DNA of 64,000 bases from Marasmius tenuissimus (Eukaryota > Basidiomycota > Agaricomycetes > Agaricales > Marasmiaceae). A program made the position numbers and the translations under genes. A model generated the notes under the pieces. That model worked only from the letters and a program-made list of their open reading frames with translations, was not told the origin of the DNA and ran no database searches. Positions 34,901 to 45,634 of this stretch are shown one piece after another. The stretch's first letter is position 1, and each line of letters starts with the position of its first letter. Location of the stretch: the NCBI GenBank assembly GCA_029532415.1, contig JAQOTA010000069.1, positions 2,728,001 to 2,792,000 on the forward strand, written 5' to 3'.

Positions 34901-36354
34901 CAAAATTCGCGAGATGGGTCGAGTCGGAAGCCATCATCATCCAAATGACAACGGTCTCCAAATCATCGTTGACCCCCAACTTTTCCAGTCGATCAAGCTT
35001 TTCACGTTTGATGTGAATAGCTCGATTGGAAGTGAACGCCTCTCCGTAGATGCGTTGAGTACCATTCGGTTGCAAGGTGCTGAGGTCGACCCAAAACTCC
35101 TTGTATGACCGCAGGTGGAGCTTGTAAAATTCATCGTCTTGGACAAGGGACTTGATGATGGTCATTGGCTTCCGATACCAAACATCGTCAATGACGAGCT
35201 GAGGTGCGTCGGACTCAGATTGGTGTTTGTGTCCAACGCATGGCATAGGGATGGAGATTCTTCCCCGACGCCATATAGAGTCGTCGAAATTGTAAGGAGG
35301 AGTTTTCGAAGCCTTGGGCTTGGGGTCAGTTGTCTTCTTTTTCCGGAAAAGGCTGGGTTTCGTCGAAATTTCGGGTGTTTTCCCCTGGGAGGATGGAAGA
35401 GGGGCGTCTAATTTCTTGAGCTCGCGCTTCGCGCTGAAGTTTTTGAAATGGCTAGGGTCGAAATCAGGCTGTAGAATGACATTGTGGACCAAGTTATTGA
35501 GTGAGCCCTCTGTAACACCGTTCGATTCATACGCCCATTGGAACAACTTGCACGTTGACGCGTTCAGCAGGGGTGCGTAGGGAGGTGGAGCTTCCGGAGT
35601 CTCTTTCTTCTGACCAGGCGTCGTCTTTTCGCTCAAAGCCATGGTCTTCTGGACTCTGGTGGAGGCGTCTGGATGTTTGTTCGACACGAAGTTAGGAGAG
35701 GTCATGAATTGTGAATCATCTGGGTATCTCGATGGTTCTTTCGCATCATAAACACGAAAGATACGGAGCTTGTTGGGCTTTGTCTTGTAATAAGCTCGAA
35801 CAACGGCCGGTAATGGTGCTGGTGGTGGCGGACCTGCTTCTGGTTGGCCCTGCGGTTCTGGTGGTGGTGAAGCCATTCGGGGCGGAGGAGAAGACACACG
35901 CAGCGGTGTGGCGAGAGCTGATAGAGGTGCCAACGTTTCTCCTCGACTCCTCCGAACAATTGCGGAGACGCTAGAGATCTCGAAATCCTCAAAACGAGGA
36001 AGAGCTCTCTTCCTTCCGCTACGTCGTAGGTTCGGGGTATCCTCCAACGGTGCAGGAGCGTTCGAGGGTCCTGCTCCAGGAGTCTGAAGATCCCAGTCAT
36101 TCATAGGTCCAACTCCGGGAGTTTGAAGGTCCTCGTCGTTCGCCGGTGCCTTCTTTTTGGCTACCTTTCGCAACTTTGTGGATCAGGCCAAAGCCATAAC
36201 TTCATCGTTCTGTGCGGACGTCGAGTTCCGCTTCCTGCAGCTTGATAAATGTATTCTGAGGCCTCCGGATTTGGACCAACCGCAATGATCACAGACTGGC
36301 ACTGTAGATAGATTGTGAGATTATAATTGAACCATTCGTTTGATTATACTCACT
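31923..36354 (-). CDS. Plavaka-type transposase with N-terminal zinc finger, one in-frame TGA
   Basis: The start codon is made by splicing: GCCACCA (36360-36354) joins TG (36301-36300) across an intron GTGAGT..CTACAG. An exon with a C2HC-like zinc finger (CDHCGWSKSGGLRIHLSSC) follows. In the same frame TGA stands at 36185-36183, then the frame is open: basic/Pro-rich region, FQWAYESNGVTEGSLNNLVH, IWMMMASDSTHLANFGTALS, FFTAHHLAYIPQ, IRDVYREAYGCAPSDDVMKH, RFLPEFFSYSAAYPEK, VVCVKYLGNCLCVRCIIEKS, LLVIDLLHEFELGVWKAVLT, FGRNTIRRFHKNVSQMKKLA, LLFDLATWHAYAKLQLHTDS, IKEYGTTDSYTTHN, SFYRRTNKQKHGLQIVRHEG, VEFLWVRWYQIDRTYRSG, MRFRGGGVGHPQFHEYLR, and an acidic end. These blocks match basidiomycete Plavaka transposases and all introns can be spliced in frame. 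Without readthrough the first later Met is at about 36104, which would omit the zinc finger. Confidence 0.85.
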
Positions 36355-36413
36355 GGTGGCTCTGAGTGTACTCCTGAGTAATATTGGAGACTTGCTGAAC
36401 GAGATGTAGTCCT

Positions 36414-37044
36414 GCCTGGCCTGTTTTAGAAAAACAAACTGTCAGCATCGTTGCTGCGGTTTTTCAGTTGAGATTCAATGAAAAGTGATCTTAATGGGCT
36501 TTTTGCCCTTCTTGAGACTCAATGAATAGTAACAATTCTTAATTTCATGGTCCTATATACTATACGTATGATAAAAAAGCGAAAACTTACCGTGTTGAAG
36601 GACCCAACCACGATGGTGGTGGTTGAGTGTCAAGAGAGGCAGACCGGGTCCCTGTGCCAAGCGGCACTGGTTCAATCCGGCATCCGGCAAAGAAATCTGC
36701 GCAAGCGCCCTGGGCGTTTGTCTGACCAGGCGCTTCCAAGGCGTTTGCGCAGATTTCTTTGTTTGGCTCGTCAAATAACAGACCCACGCGCGTGTTTGGG
36801 CGCCTCATGCCCAGCTTGACTCAGAACCACCACCATCGTGGTTGAGTCACTTCAACACGGTACGTTTCTCTTCGTTCAATGTAGCTACAATACATACAAC
36901 GTAGATATACAATTAAATTGAAAGTTTTAAACGCTGTACGGTCGTCTAAGAGGCAAAAAAGCCCGTCTAAATTCCTTTTCATGATCTCCGAAATGAAACC
37001 GCAGCAACGATGCTGACGGTTTGTCTTTCTAACACAGGCCAGGC
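36414..37044. repeat. Nested inverted repeat / bidirectional promoter of the transposon
   Basis: Three pairs of arms share one centre near 36729. Outer: 36414-36485 with 36974-37044 (AAACCGCAGCAACGATGCTG core). Middle: about 36588-36627 with 36823-36862 (ACCGTGTTGAAG core). Inner: 36688-36710 with 36740-36761 (CAAAGAAATCTGCGCAAGCG core). The outer arms end in mirror-image 3' splice acceptors, ACAG|GCCAGGC, feeding the 5' exons of the minus-strand transposase and of the plus-strand KOW-like gene. Divergent transcription from a duplicated promoter is the natural reading (inference). Confidence 0.8.
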
Positions 37045-37096
37045 GTCACCCGCTCGGTTCAGAGCCCTTCAAACGTTCATACACGCACCTGTCGAA

Positions 37097-38648
37097 ATGG
37101 TGAGCGTACTGAAACCCATAAAAACCAAGATGTTACTGAATTTTTATACTCTAGCCAAGATTACTACGCGCTGACGAGGAAGGCTCTTCAAGACTAGTTT
37201 TGTATCGCAGAGACAACGAAGATTGGGAGGATGCAAATGCTGCAGCAGTTGAGTGAGAAAGAGAGCAGGCGGAAAAACGAATAAGAGACTTCCAATCAGA
37301 CATGCTCGACGAGTTTCGAGCATCTGATCACTTCCGAGCGATCAACTGGGACGCTGCCAGAGTCATCGCCAACGTGGTCACTGCCAGTTTGCTTACTGGA
37401 GGTGCATGCAGTTCTCCTCGAACTGACGAAGCTACGCCCGAGCCCTCTCCTGAACCTACTACCGAATCCTCCATCGAACCTATTACCGACCCTACTACCG
37501 AACCCTCCGTCGACCCAACTACCGAACCTACCCCACGAATAGACGAGCCCATTGAGGAAGTAATGGGCCCCGATCTGGGTCCAGAAGAGACTGGTACACA
37601 ACTTATGTACACCGGTCTTCGTGAGCCCTGGGTCGGGGTGAACATTTTGGTTATAGGCTCTCATCGCAAGGGTTCTACAGGGATAATCCGAGCCGTACAT
37701 GTTGACTGGTCCCTGCTGGACACGGTCATTGACATGTCACCGGAGGCCGACCTCAGCTCAGTCAAATCCGGTTTGCTGCTCGATGTCGAACTTGACATCG
37801 TGCTAGCAGGTCGGGAAGCCCCCATTGAGAGAATCGATTACAAGGACGTAGTCGAACTCAAAACCTTCCAGCGACTCAACCTTTGGCGTCCGATGGATCA
37901 TACCCACGAGGTCTGGTACCTCCGTCCAGATCTTCCCCAGCCAGCTATCAACCCAACCGCTTACCTCTCGAGGTTCGACAGGCTTCCGGTTTTAAACCCC
38001 CGAACTCCTCGCCCTCGCACCCCTACACCTCCTCCCCGTTCTCCACGTTTTTCTCAGCACTCTTCTGACCCATGGAACCCTATGGGGGAGCTAGCACCAA
38101 CAGAACGCGACCACTGGATCCTCAGTCCGAAACTTGCTGGTCTGTGGATCGAGGTGATGATCACTGGCAGGCCTCACGATTCTGAGGGCAAACCCGTCTA
38201 TGTCAAGCCTACGTCTAAACCTCGAGGTGTTGTCGTCGAATACAACACAGGGCGAGGAATGACTGCAGTCACACACACCATCTCCCACAAGTTCATCGTT
38301 CGGTTGAAAGACCCCATCAAACCCAGTACCGAAAACGCGCTGATGGTTGTGACAACGGGCAACGAACACGCTGGAAAGCTCGTTTGTCAGATCTGTACGT
38401 TCTATCTGGGTGCAAAGGAGGAGGATTTCCATTGGATCGTTGGGGGTGTCATCTCGAAAGTAGAGAAAGGAAAAGAAAGCCTCACCGACGAGCTGCTGGA
38501 GCTACACCCAGGCTTCCATGTAGCGAGGGTGAGAGAGTTGGCGAAGCAGCGAGCTGAAGGAAACAAGTACATGGATACTGTGAGGAAAGACGCAAGGAAG
38601 GAATGGTCTCATCGAGTAGAGGTTCGCCAGTTCACGAAGGAGACCTGA
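37097..38648 (+). CDS. KOW-like transposon accessory protein, one in-frame TGA
   Basis: ATG at 37097-37099 is directly followed by a GTGAGC intron (37100-37154). Exon 2 opens PRLLRADEEGSSRLVLYRRD and reaches TGA at 37254-37256. The same frame then runs open to 38648 (EREQAEKRIRDFQSDMLDEF, first later Met at 37302). After a repeat-like acidic/Thr/Pro stretch (EPTTESSIEPITDPTTEPS) comes GVNILVIGSHRKGSTGIIRA, resembling a KOW motif as in Spt5, then Pro-rich RPRTPTPPPRSPRF, and a second KOW-like piece, ENALMVVTTGNEHAGKLVCQ. KOW folds bind RNA or proteins. The role in the element is unknown. The assignment rests on motif appearance only. Confidence 0.65.
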
Positions 38649-38903
38649 TTTCTTGTTGTATTTACTCTTTTTTTTGACCTAGCTACATGTTATGTTGTTC
38701 GTATCGATGCCTGCATGAAATGTACGGTTGTGACTCTCTCGCATGACGTGTGTGACGGAGGTGACATACGCGCCCTACGCAAATACAGGGCAACGCGCCT
38801 TGACGCGTTTTCAAACTCCGCTCCCCCAGCCTATAAACCCCCCCTCCCATTCCTCCCTCCCTTCCCCAACGCCTCTTGTTCCTGTACCACCATCATCTCC
38901 TCC

Positions 38904-40757
38904 ATGCCCGTCTCCCGCTCCTCCCCAAGTCGTCCCTCCTGTCCGACTGGCCGAGCTCGCGCAACCGAGCGTCAATCTCAAGGTTCCCCGGAACCTCAAG
39001 CTCCAACACAACCTTGGCTTACAAAACGTGAACGCGAGGTTCAGGCACAGTTCAGAAAGTGGGCCAAGACAATCTTGGATGCCACTTCACCGTGAGTGCA
39101 CCCCTTCGTTTCGTTTGGAGCGCATACTTACTATTTTACAGGGCGGACGGATCACTCCAGGCATTCTATTCCATCGGATCGTTCTGGGTGCGGTTTATCA
39201 ATCCATGGACCGAGGATATCGAGCTGGTGTTGCGGTTTGGCTTCACCGAAGAACTCAAGGGTCCGGTCACAGACGATGATGACGATGATGTTGTTATGAA
39301 TCCCGATGGCGACGATGAGCCGTCCTCCAACGAGGAGGAGGAAACCAAGGACGAGAAGAGGCAGTGTCTCGAAACCCTCGATCTCTTCACAATGCCGGGC
39401 CAAATGTACGCATATACTTTGTCTTTTCCCTCCTTTCAACTCACTTACTATATGCGCTACTACAGGAAGGAAACCGAGAAAGAAACCTTTCGACAGTGCT
39501 TCGCAATGTTCAAGGCTACCTTCTGCACACAGTACAAGCAACTGCTCAACTCGTACAAGTTCGAAGGATCCAATGTCCTCAAAGCCATCTACAGTTCGGT
39601 TCGTACTCCTCCAACTCCTCATTCTCTCGCTGACCGCTTTGTAGATCAATACGGCTTTCAAAGAATCAAGGCGTAATGACACCTGAAATATGAAGAAGGC
39701 TATACTCAGCTACCTTCCGAACAACCCCCAGCAATCGGCCGTTAAGGACAATGCCCTCGACCCTTTCATCGACACCGCCGCCAAGAGCAACCGTGGTCTC
39801 AACCACCCCATGATCATACCCATGCTTGCCCCCATCAATTGTGTCAAGGAGATGTATGACAAGCCTGCTGATCACCCTGTTCGACTCAAGTAGGCAGTTC
39901 TTTATTCGTTGCAGAGACCTACTGACCACTCATCCTAGGTTGATTGAGGATGCCAAAGCCAAGAAGATTGAGCTCACGCACAAACAATTCCCGGGTTTCC
40001 TCTACGATTTCTCAAGATTGAAACTGGACGCGGCAGGGGATGGAAGAGCGGCTATATTCCGAGGCTTCCTCATCGAACGCGTGGGTTGTCTTTCCTTTTC
40101 CCCAGATTGGTTCTCATTGCTTCTCCTACTAGGCCTCCTGTGGTTTACTGACGTCGCCCAGCTCTGCGCTTGGCAAAGGAGAAAAGAAGGCAACCCGCGC
40201 TGGCAACGCGAAAAAGCTGGGAGTCACTGAGATTTCCGACCGCTTTTTGGCGTACCCCAGGTAAGGTAATCTACTCCTACTCGCTCTTCTAGGATGCTCA
40301 TGAATCGGTAGATATGGCTTGTGTTATCCGACACCGAGCATTGGGGCCGCAAAGCCGGCTCGTTTGAGCTAAAGACGTTCTATTATACGATGCTCCAGGC
40401 CATACACGACCTCCCTGCTAAGCGTCGGGTGCTTGCATTCAAATACATCAATGAGTAAGTTGCTTTTCCTACTTGGTCGTCGTACATCGCTCATGAGTCC
40501 TATCCAGACAGATATTCGGAGAGGAGTCGAAGGTGAACGTTGTCCCCAAGGACAGCAAAGTGGGGAAGACACTTGCATCGTGGGTGGACGAAGATGAGGC
40601 GGACGTCGATGCTGAAGAGGCAGCCGCAGCCGCAGCCTCCAGCGACGATCCTCCCCCTCCTTCCAGCGATCCTTCTGATAGCTCTGGTAGGTCTGGCGAA
40701 GGGTCTGGTGAAGGGTCTGGCGAGGCCCCCGATGGCTCTGGTGGTAATGCTGTGTAG
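38904..40757 (+). CDS. Acidic transposon-encoded protein of unknown function, one in-frame TGA
   Basis: Starts MPVSRSSPSRPSCPTGRARA and LTKREREVQAQFRKWAKTIL, then exons with SFWVRFINPWTEDIELVLRF, an acidic run (DDDDDDVVMNPDGDDEPSS), TFRQCFAMFKATFCTQYKQL, KAIYSSINTAFKESRRNDT followed by in-frame TGA at 39684-39686, and then NMKKAILSYLPNNPQQSAVK, MIIPMLAPINCVKEMYD, LTHKQFPGFLYDFSRLKLDA, ISDRFLAYP, LSDTEHWGRKAGSFELKTFY, INEQIFGEESKVNVVPKDSK, and a C-terminal Ala/Ser/Gly/Glu-rich tail. Exon joins keep frame apart from the TGA. I do not recognise a named domain. It sits in the element beside transposase and KOW gene and is probably part of it. Confidence 0.62.
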
Positions 40758-41082
40758 TAGAACGTTTTCGATGAATGCTTGCTTGCTCCTAATGTGTATA
40801 CCATGCTTTCTGTACAATCAATTGCTTTCTGCTCTACTCGTTGTTCCCCTTCCCTGAGATGGCTAATTGGTGATTGGTGTAGCATTTCCAGCAACATGTT
40901 GGGCTACCCGAAATACGTGAGTACTTGTTGCCTAACCCGCTATGCGTTGAAGCCGCCGCTTCTTGCTAGTCCCTCTAGATTCCGGTCAAAGCTTCACTAC
41001 TCATTGAAAGGTATGCTATCCAGTATTCTACACGAAAGGTCTTTACACTTACGCAACGCGTTGTAAGCCCCCCACTCTTATA

Positions 41083-41335
41083 CATTATCCGAAACCGCTC
41101 TCCTCAACAATGCATGCCAATCTCGTCTATCCGACACTCACCCTGGACTTTGTCACCCTTCCTGCTATCTGTTACTCTCTCTAGCACTCGCTGGTACTCG
41201 TAACATTCTCCGATACTCGCCGCGACCTCCGCTATCCGGCACTCTCCCTCAAAACCGGTTAAAACCTCTCGAAACCTGGTGTATTCTGCGCAACTCGCGG
41301 CAAGCTTCACTCTCCGGTATCATCCTTGACACTCG
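41083..41335. repeat. Degenerate subterminal repeats at the right end of the transposon
   Basis: At least five copies of a motif close to TMTCCGRYACTC occur in about 250 bp: 'tatccgaaaccgc', 'tatccgacactc', 'ctccgatactc', 'tatccggcactc' and 'ctccggtatc'. Such clusters near transposon ends commonly bind transposase (known for other superfamilies). A binding role here is inference. Confidence 0.5.
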
Positions 41336-41340
41336 TTAGG

Positions 41341-43870
41341 AGGTACTCAAATTCGTTATTTTCTACTGGTTTTGTGCTCACAGATTCTTGCTCTTTTTCC
41401 GGATTTTGTAAAAGTTTTAATACTGTTATATAGTCTGTTCCTGCTCGCAACCACTTACAGCGAGCTTCAGTCTACCTAACGGGTATTGGGGTACCAAATG
41501 GCCTTACAACCGTTCGGGTATTTTGCTGATGGAATGCTGATTGCTGAAGGTACCGACTCCAGGATGAATACATGAGTATGTGAACTACATTGTCCGTCAA
41601 AAAGCCGCATATATCGTACCTATGATGATTTCAACGTATGTCAGAAGAACTATGATGCTGCAGGTTCTCGGATGTCAAGCCAAACTTGTGCTGCGGGGTT
41701 GCGGAATTAGAACGTATGACAGAGCGAGTAGGTGGGCGATAACGAAATCCAATATTAGGGCGGCGTACCAGAACTGGAGGCCTCATAAACAAAAAGATTC
41801 CCAACAGAAAATTGCAAAATTCGAGGCTGAAACATCGACCTCCTGTCGCGTTCTCGAATTTGATGGCCCTCAGTACGCGTTATGTACCACCTCGCTCAGC
41901 TGCCAGCTAGATAGATACAGAAAGCCGTGATGATGTTCGCTGAGGGTGCAAAGATGCAAAGAGGAAGAATGTCACAAGTTTGCAATTATAAGATCGACCT
42001 GCCCTCAAGCTGGTCCGTGCACTTTTAGATCTGCCGACCGGAGCGCCCGTTGCCCAGCCCCTTGCCGCCTGACGATGACGTCCCCCTCTTGGATCTCCTC
42101 TCGCACACTCCTAGGACAATGTCGTTCTCTATTTCTATTCGATTCGTGTGCTAAAAAGTGCTCAAGGTTGGGTTGGCGAGCCTGTCGTTCATAATCACTC
42201 CATTGGCTGATTAAGTCACTTTTTTGTCCCCAGATGTTGACCAGCAGGGTTGGGTACGGGTCACTTTGAGGTGCTAGAATAGGATGGATTGGTGGTTAAT
42301 GTGGCGGGGATGGTGCGATTAAATCACTTGTTTTTCTACTTTCTCGTTGTTCTTGTCTGCTTCACCTTCAACGTGTGTGTTTGTCGCTTCTCGAGAACTT
42401 GGTTTATAGTGTTTTTCGCCAAGCAGCTCATCGTGAAATGTTCAGAAACCTCGTTCGTTTGGTCCTCTTATTTTCTTCTGCCCGTTCACGCGGAATCTCT
42501 CACTCAGAGAGCTTATGGATTTTGGGGATCTGTTGTTCCATGTCGCCAAGACCTGGACCTGGCAGACAGCAACAGCTCAATCAATACTTTCATCCCATCC
42601 TCGACGTCACTCGCCTTACTTGTGATGTAATGCTTCGTTTCCAGCCATTGCATTTTCCTGGTTCATGGTGATGCCATGCAACCATTACGTCTGCTCTAAG
42701 TCGATATCCTTCTTCCTTTCACACTCCTCCACGAAGATGCTCATTCCTATTATTACCTCGAGACGCTATCGGCTCTCACATCCCTTGTCATTTGTGGATT
42801 GGCCGGTGCCTTTACTTTTCGAGCCAATTGATACATAACCCCATACAGCACTCGAACAAGGTCTTTCTAGCTTGATCCGACTGCTACCCTTCCTCTTTGT
42901 CATTCAAATCCGAAGGTCCAATCCAGATTCTCATTTCGCACCTTCTCCTATTCAACACAGAGAGACTGAAAGGCAAATCGACATGCTTGCCCAGCCGTCG
43001 CCTCTCTTACCCGTTATCTGATGCCCTTCCCATTAGCACCCGCCTACGGCTGCAAGATTCTACTTTGTTCCCTCATCCAGCGTGTGTTTTCTCCCCCTCA
43101 CACCTAGTGAATAGTTCTCATACTGTAACTGCAACGCACTATCCTCTCGCATGTTCTCGAGATTTGTTAATTCAGAACACCACTGTTGGTGCGGAGGCTT
43201 GCTCATACCTCAAGGGCCTATCATACCCGGCGGTACCATTACGCTTCCTCTCTACCATTTGGATTGAGAGGCCACTTTTCGTTTTTGTGCTCCTTTCACA
43301 CTCTGGGGCAATAAGGTTCCTATGTCAGGTTCGACATCATAATCTACACGCTTACACGCATACAGAAATCATGATTTGAAATGACGTTCATATTCAAATC
43401 ACTCAACTAGGCTAAGCTCTCGGAGGCAACCATCCAGCCTCACAATTCCGCTGTTTCTCGAATATGAGTTGTTGCACGGAGTCGCTTGACAGAGGTTTGT
43501 GGACAAGTTGTACGCGGGATCAAATCGATAGCTAAGTACATCGCCTCGAGAATCCGTCGCAATCTGTGCAGGATCATGATGGTGACGGTGATGATTCAGA
43601 TACCCCATCGATCGTAGTAGCAAAGCTCAAACACGCGATGATCCATGAACTGAGTATCGCCCTTTCCACTACAACCCAACTCATTATTTAGTGCTATGCG
43701 CGTACTACTCAGGTCTGCTCAGCATATCTGGGAGGCGACATTCATTGCTCTTTTTTTAGCCGCACCATAAAGCTCCACCGGCATCGTGAGTGACCCCTCC
43801 TTCGTTAGCACAGAGTTGGCAATATCGAAGAGAATGGACGTCCTCTTCTTTCGATCTTTGACGAAAAACA
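41341..43870. other. Long intergenic stretch, no confident gene
   Basis: About 2.5 kb lies between the transposon and the next membrane-protein gene. Open frames at 41580-41930, 42289-42630 and 42897-43379 (plus) have no recognised domain, and their composition looks non-coding. No intron pattern of the local families is seen. A decayed gene is possible. Confidence 0.4.
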
Positions 43871-45214
43871 TCATGCTATCAAGGATCTACAATAAGTCCC
43901 AGAGACTCCCCCACATCTCGGAGTTGAGAGCGCACAATCCGAGAGCCTTTGTTCAGCATTGATTCTCACCAGCCCTGGGACAAAAGTCGGGTTTATGAGG
44001 TAGTAGAGCTCATTCCCGTAAGCCCACTCTGTGAGCCTGTGGTTGCGTTCATGACGATCAGGTCTCATGGAGGTGTAACATTCTGAGGGAGCACCGCCTC
44101 TGGAACCCCGTTCCTGTTTTCTTACTCCGGGTATATCATGTCCTCCGTTGTATCCTCTGGGCTTATGGGCTGAGACGGCGGTATAAATGGTAGTGGAGGG
44201 TGCCACAGATGACATTTGCATCTCGAAGGTTTCTTGTCCACAGTACGACGACGACGAGGGGTAGATTGATGCCGTGGCACTGTAGATAGAAGTCAAAGGG
44301 GCGAATGTCCTTTGAGACTCGAAGGGTTTGCTTCCAAGAGATGTCGATCTTAAGCTCCGTTGTAACAGTACTACATAAGGACGGCTTTCTGTGGGCGTGA
44401 GGTCACTAAGGAGGATGTACGGAGTTGCCGGCATACAGGGAACGTACTGCGCTTGTGCCGCCTCACGAGTATAATCAAGGTAATCACTGTGATTAGCCCT
44501 ATTCCTCTGAGTGTGCCTCCGACAATAGCCACAGTATGGCCGTTGGATGCTAACACTTCAGAGGCGCTTGTTTTACTGTTGGCAATGATTTTAGCAGTGA
44601 CCATGATGACTGGGACAAAACATGGCACCCCGTCTCCATAACTGTTGAAACAACACTTCGAGTCCACTCACTACTTGAAGTCTGGAGTGTACCCTCTATT
44701 TCTATTGATGGTGTTAATCTGGGGAAATAATTCAGCTTATATTCTTTTTTGTAGTTGGAAGGGGTAACTTACCCAACTATTATGTCTTGGATAACATTTG
44801 CGGGGAGGTCAAATGAACTAATGAGGATAAATGATTGAGGCAACATCCTCTTCCACTGCAAAAGAGGTAGACAACTCTTACCCCGGATGCAACTCTATGG
44901 GATTATTTTTGTCTTGATAAACGTGACCTGTTCCATTCACAGTCGCTCTCATCAATGTGATTTGCCTGTGAGAGTCTACCTCAAAGATATATTGAGCCAA
45001 GGTAGGGGATGAAAAGTTTGTGATCCAGGACACTGTTAGTGGCCGGTTGAGCATAGAAGTACCAGTCAGGTCTCCTTCGATTGGGTTGGCGGCTGCATAA
45101 AGTGGATGCAGAGAGTATGACAAAAGGACAACGGCGAGACTCCTAAGCCTATAGCAATTGGATGACAGATCAGTGTGAAGTAGATGTTGTAGAGGACAGA
45201 GCTACTCACACCAT
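43871..45214 (-). CDS. Kre9-like single-pass membrane protein, tail without PPxY (copy 9)
   Basis: Exon 1 is five nt of coding (ATGGT, from 45214). The intron GTGAGT..GCTATAG joins it to LRSLAVVLLSYSLHPLYAAA (signal peptide). The domain has LNRPLTVSW..SSPTLAQYIF and MRATVNGTGHVYQDKN, clearly closest to the gene at 17.8-19.3 kb. The helix exon reads HTVAIVGGTLRGIGLITVIT then LIILVRRHKR. The tail (about 44420-43871) is Ser/Tyr rich (SIYSATASIYPSSSSYCGQE) and ends without the PPxY or coiled coil seen in other members. A family-2 secreted-protein gene lies 421 bp upstream on the same strand. Confidence 0.75.
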
Positions 45215-45634
45215 ATTTTTGCTTTCTTAGAAGGGCTGAGATCTCGGTAGAGAAAGCGAAAGTAATGGGCCAAACCTTCAGCAACTAAGTTTAATAACAT
45301 CATCTGCAGGCATAGCATCCATTTGATGCAATAACACCCCTCGAAGCACGTTTGTTGATTTTCTAAAATTACCATCACAACATGTATTAGTACTTTTGAT
45401 GCAAGATTCAGAACTTTTGATTCCTACGCCAAGAAAGAAGGGCGTCTGTGTTGAGAGCGCTTTGAGAAGTGGCTTTTGAGCTTATGTGTGCCCAATTGTT
45501 CAAGTTCGAAGACCGATCGCGAGGGTCTCGGTTGAATCTCACCCGAGGCGTAGGCACAAAGGTATATGATTGTAAGAGGTTCACTGGCATAATTATTGAA
45601 GCTAATCAAAGAGCGAACGTAGCTAGCAATCTGT

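Larger units (their letters stand above)
29990..41340. mobile_element. Plavaka-type DNA transposon with four genes (boundaries approximate)
   Basis: A Plavaka-like transposase (minus) is flanked by a GIY-YIG gene (plus), a KOW-like gene (plus) and an acidic-protein gene (plus). The two flanks hold unusual AC/TC-rich repeated motifs (for example 'tatccgacactc' and 'tatccggcactc' at 41.1-41.3 kb). No gene of the surrounding host families occurs in between. The ends are placed by the change in sequence character, not by a proven terminal repeat or target duplication. Confidence 0.65.

Noticed and set aside
36183..36185. UGA as selenocysteine or a changed genetic code
   Set aside because: No SECIS-like element was identified, such use is not expected in these fungi, and many genes in the window end at TGA. 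Mutation or readthrough is simpler.
36141..36230. A very short intron removing the TGA in the transposase
   Set aside because: The only AG/GT combination in the right place would give an intron of about 27 nt, shorter than any other in the window (about 45-70 nt).
40469..40897. Minus-strand frame with Ser/Pro-rich content
   Set aside because: Shadow of the acidic C-terminus of the plus-strand transposon gene.
41580..43379. Several plus-strand frames of 80-160 codons
   Set aside because: Composition is not protein-like (runs of Cys/Ser/Phe), there are no domains, and no splice logic links them.
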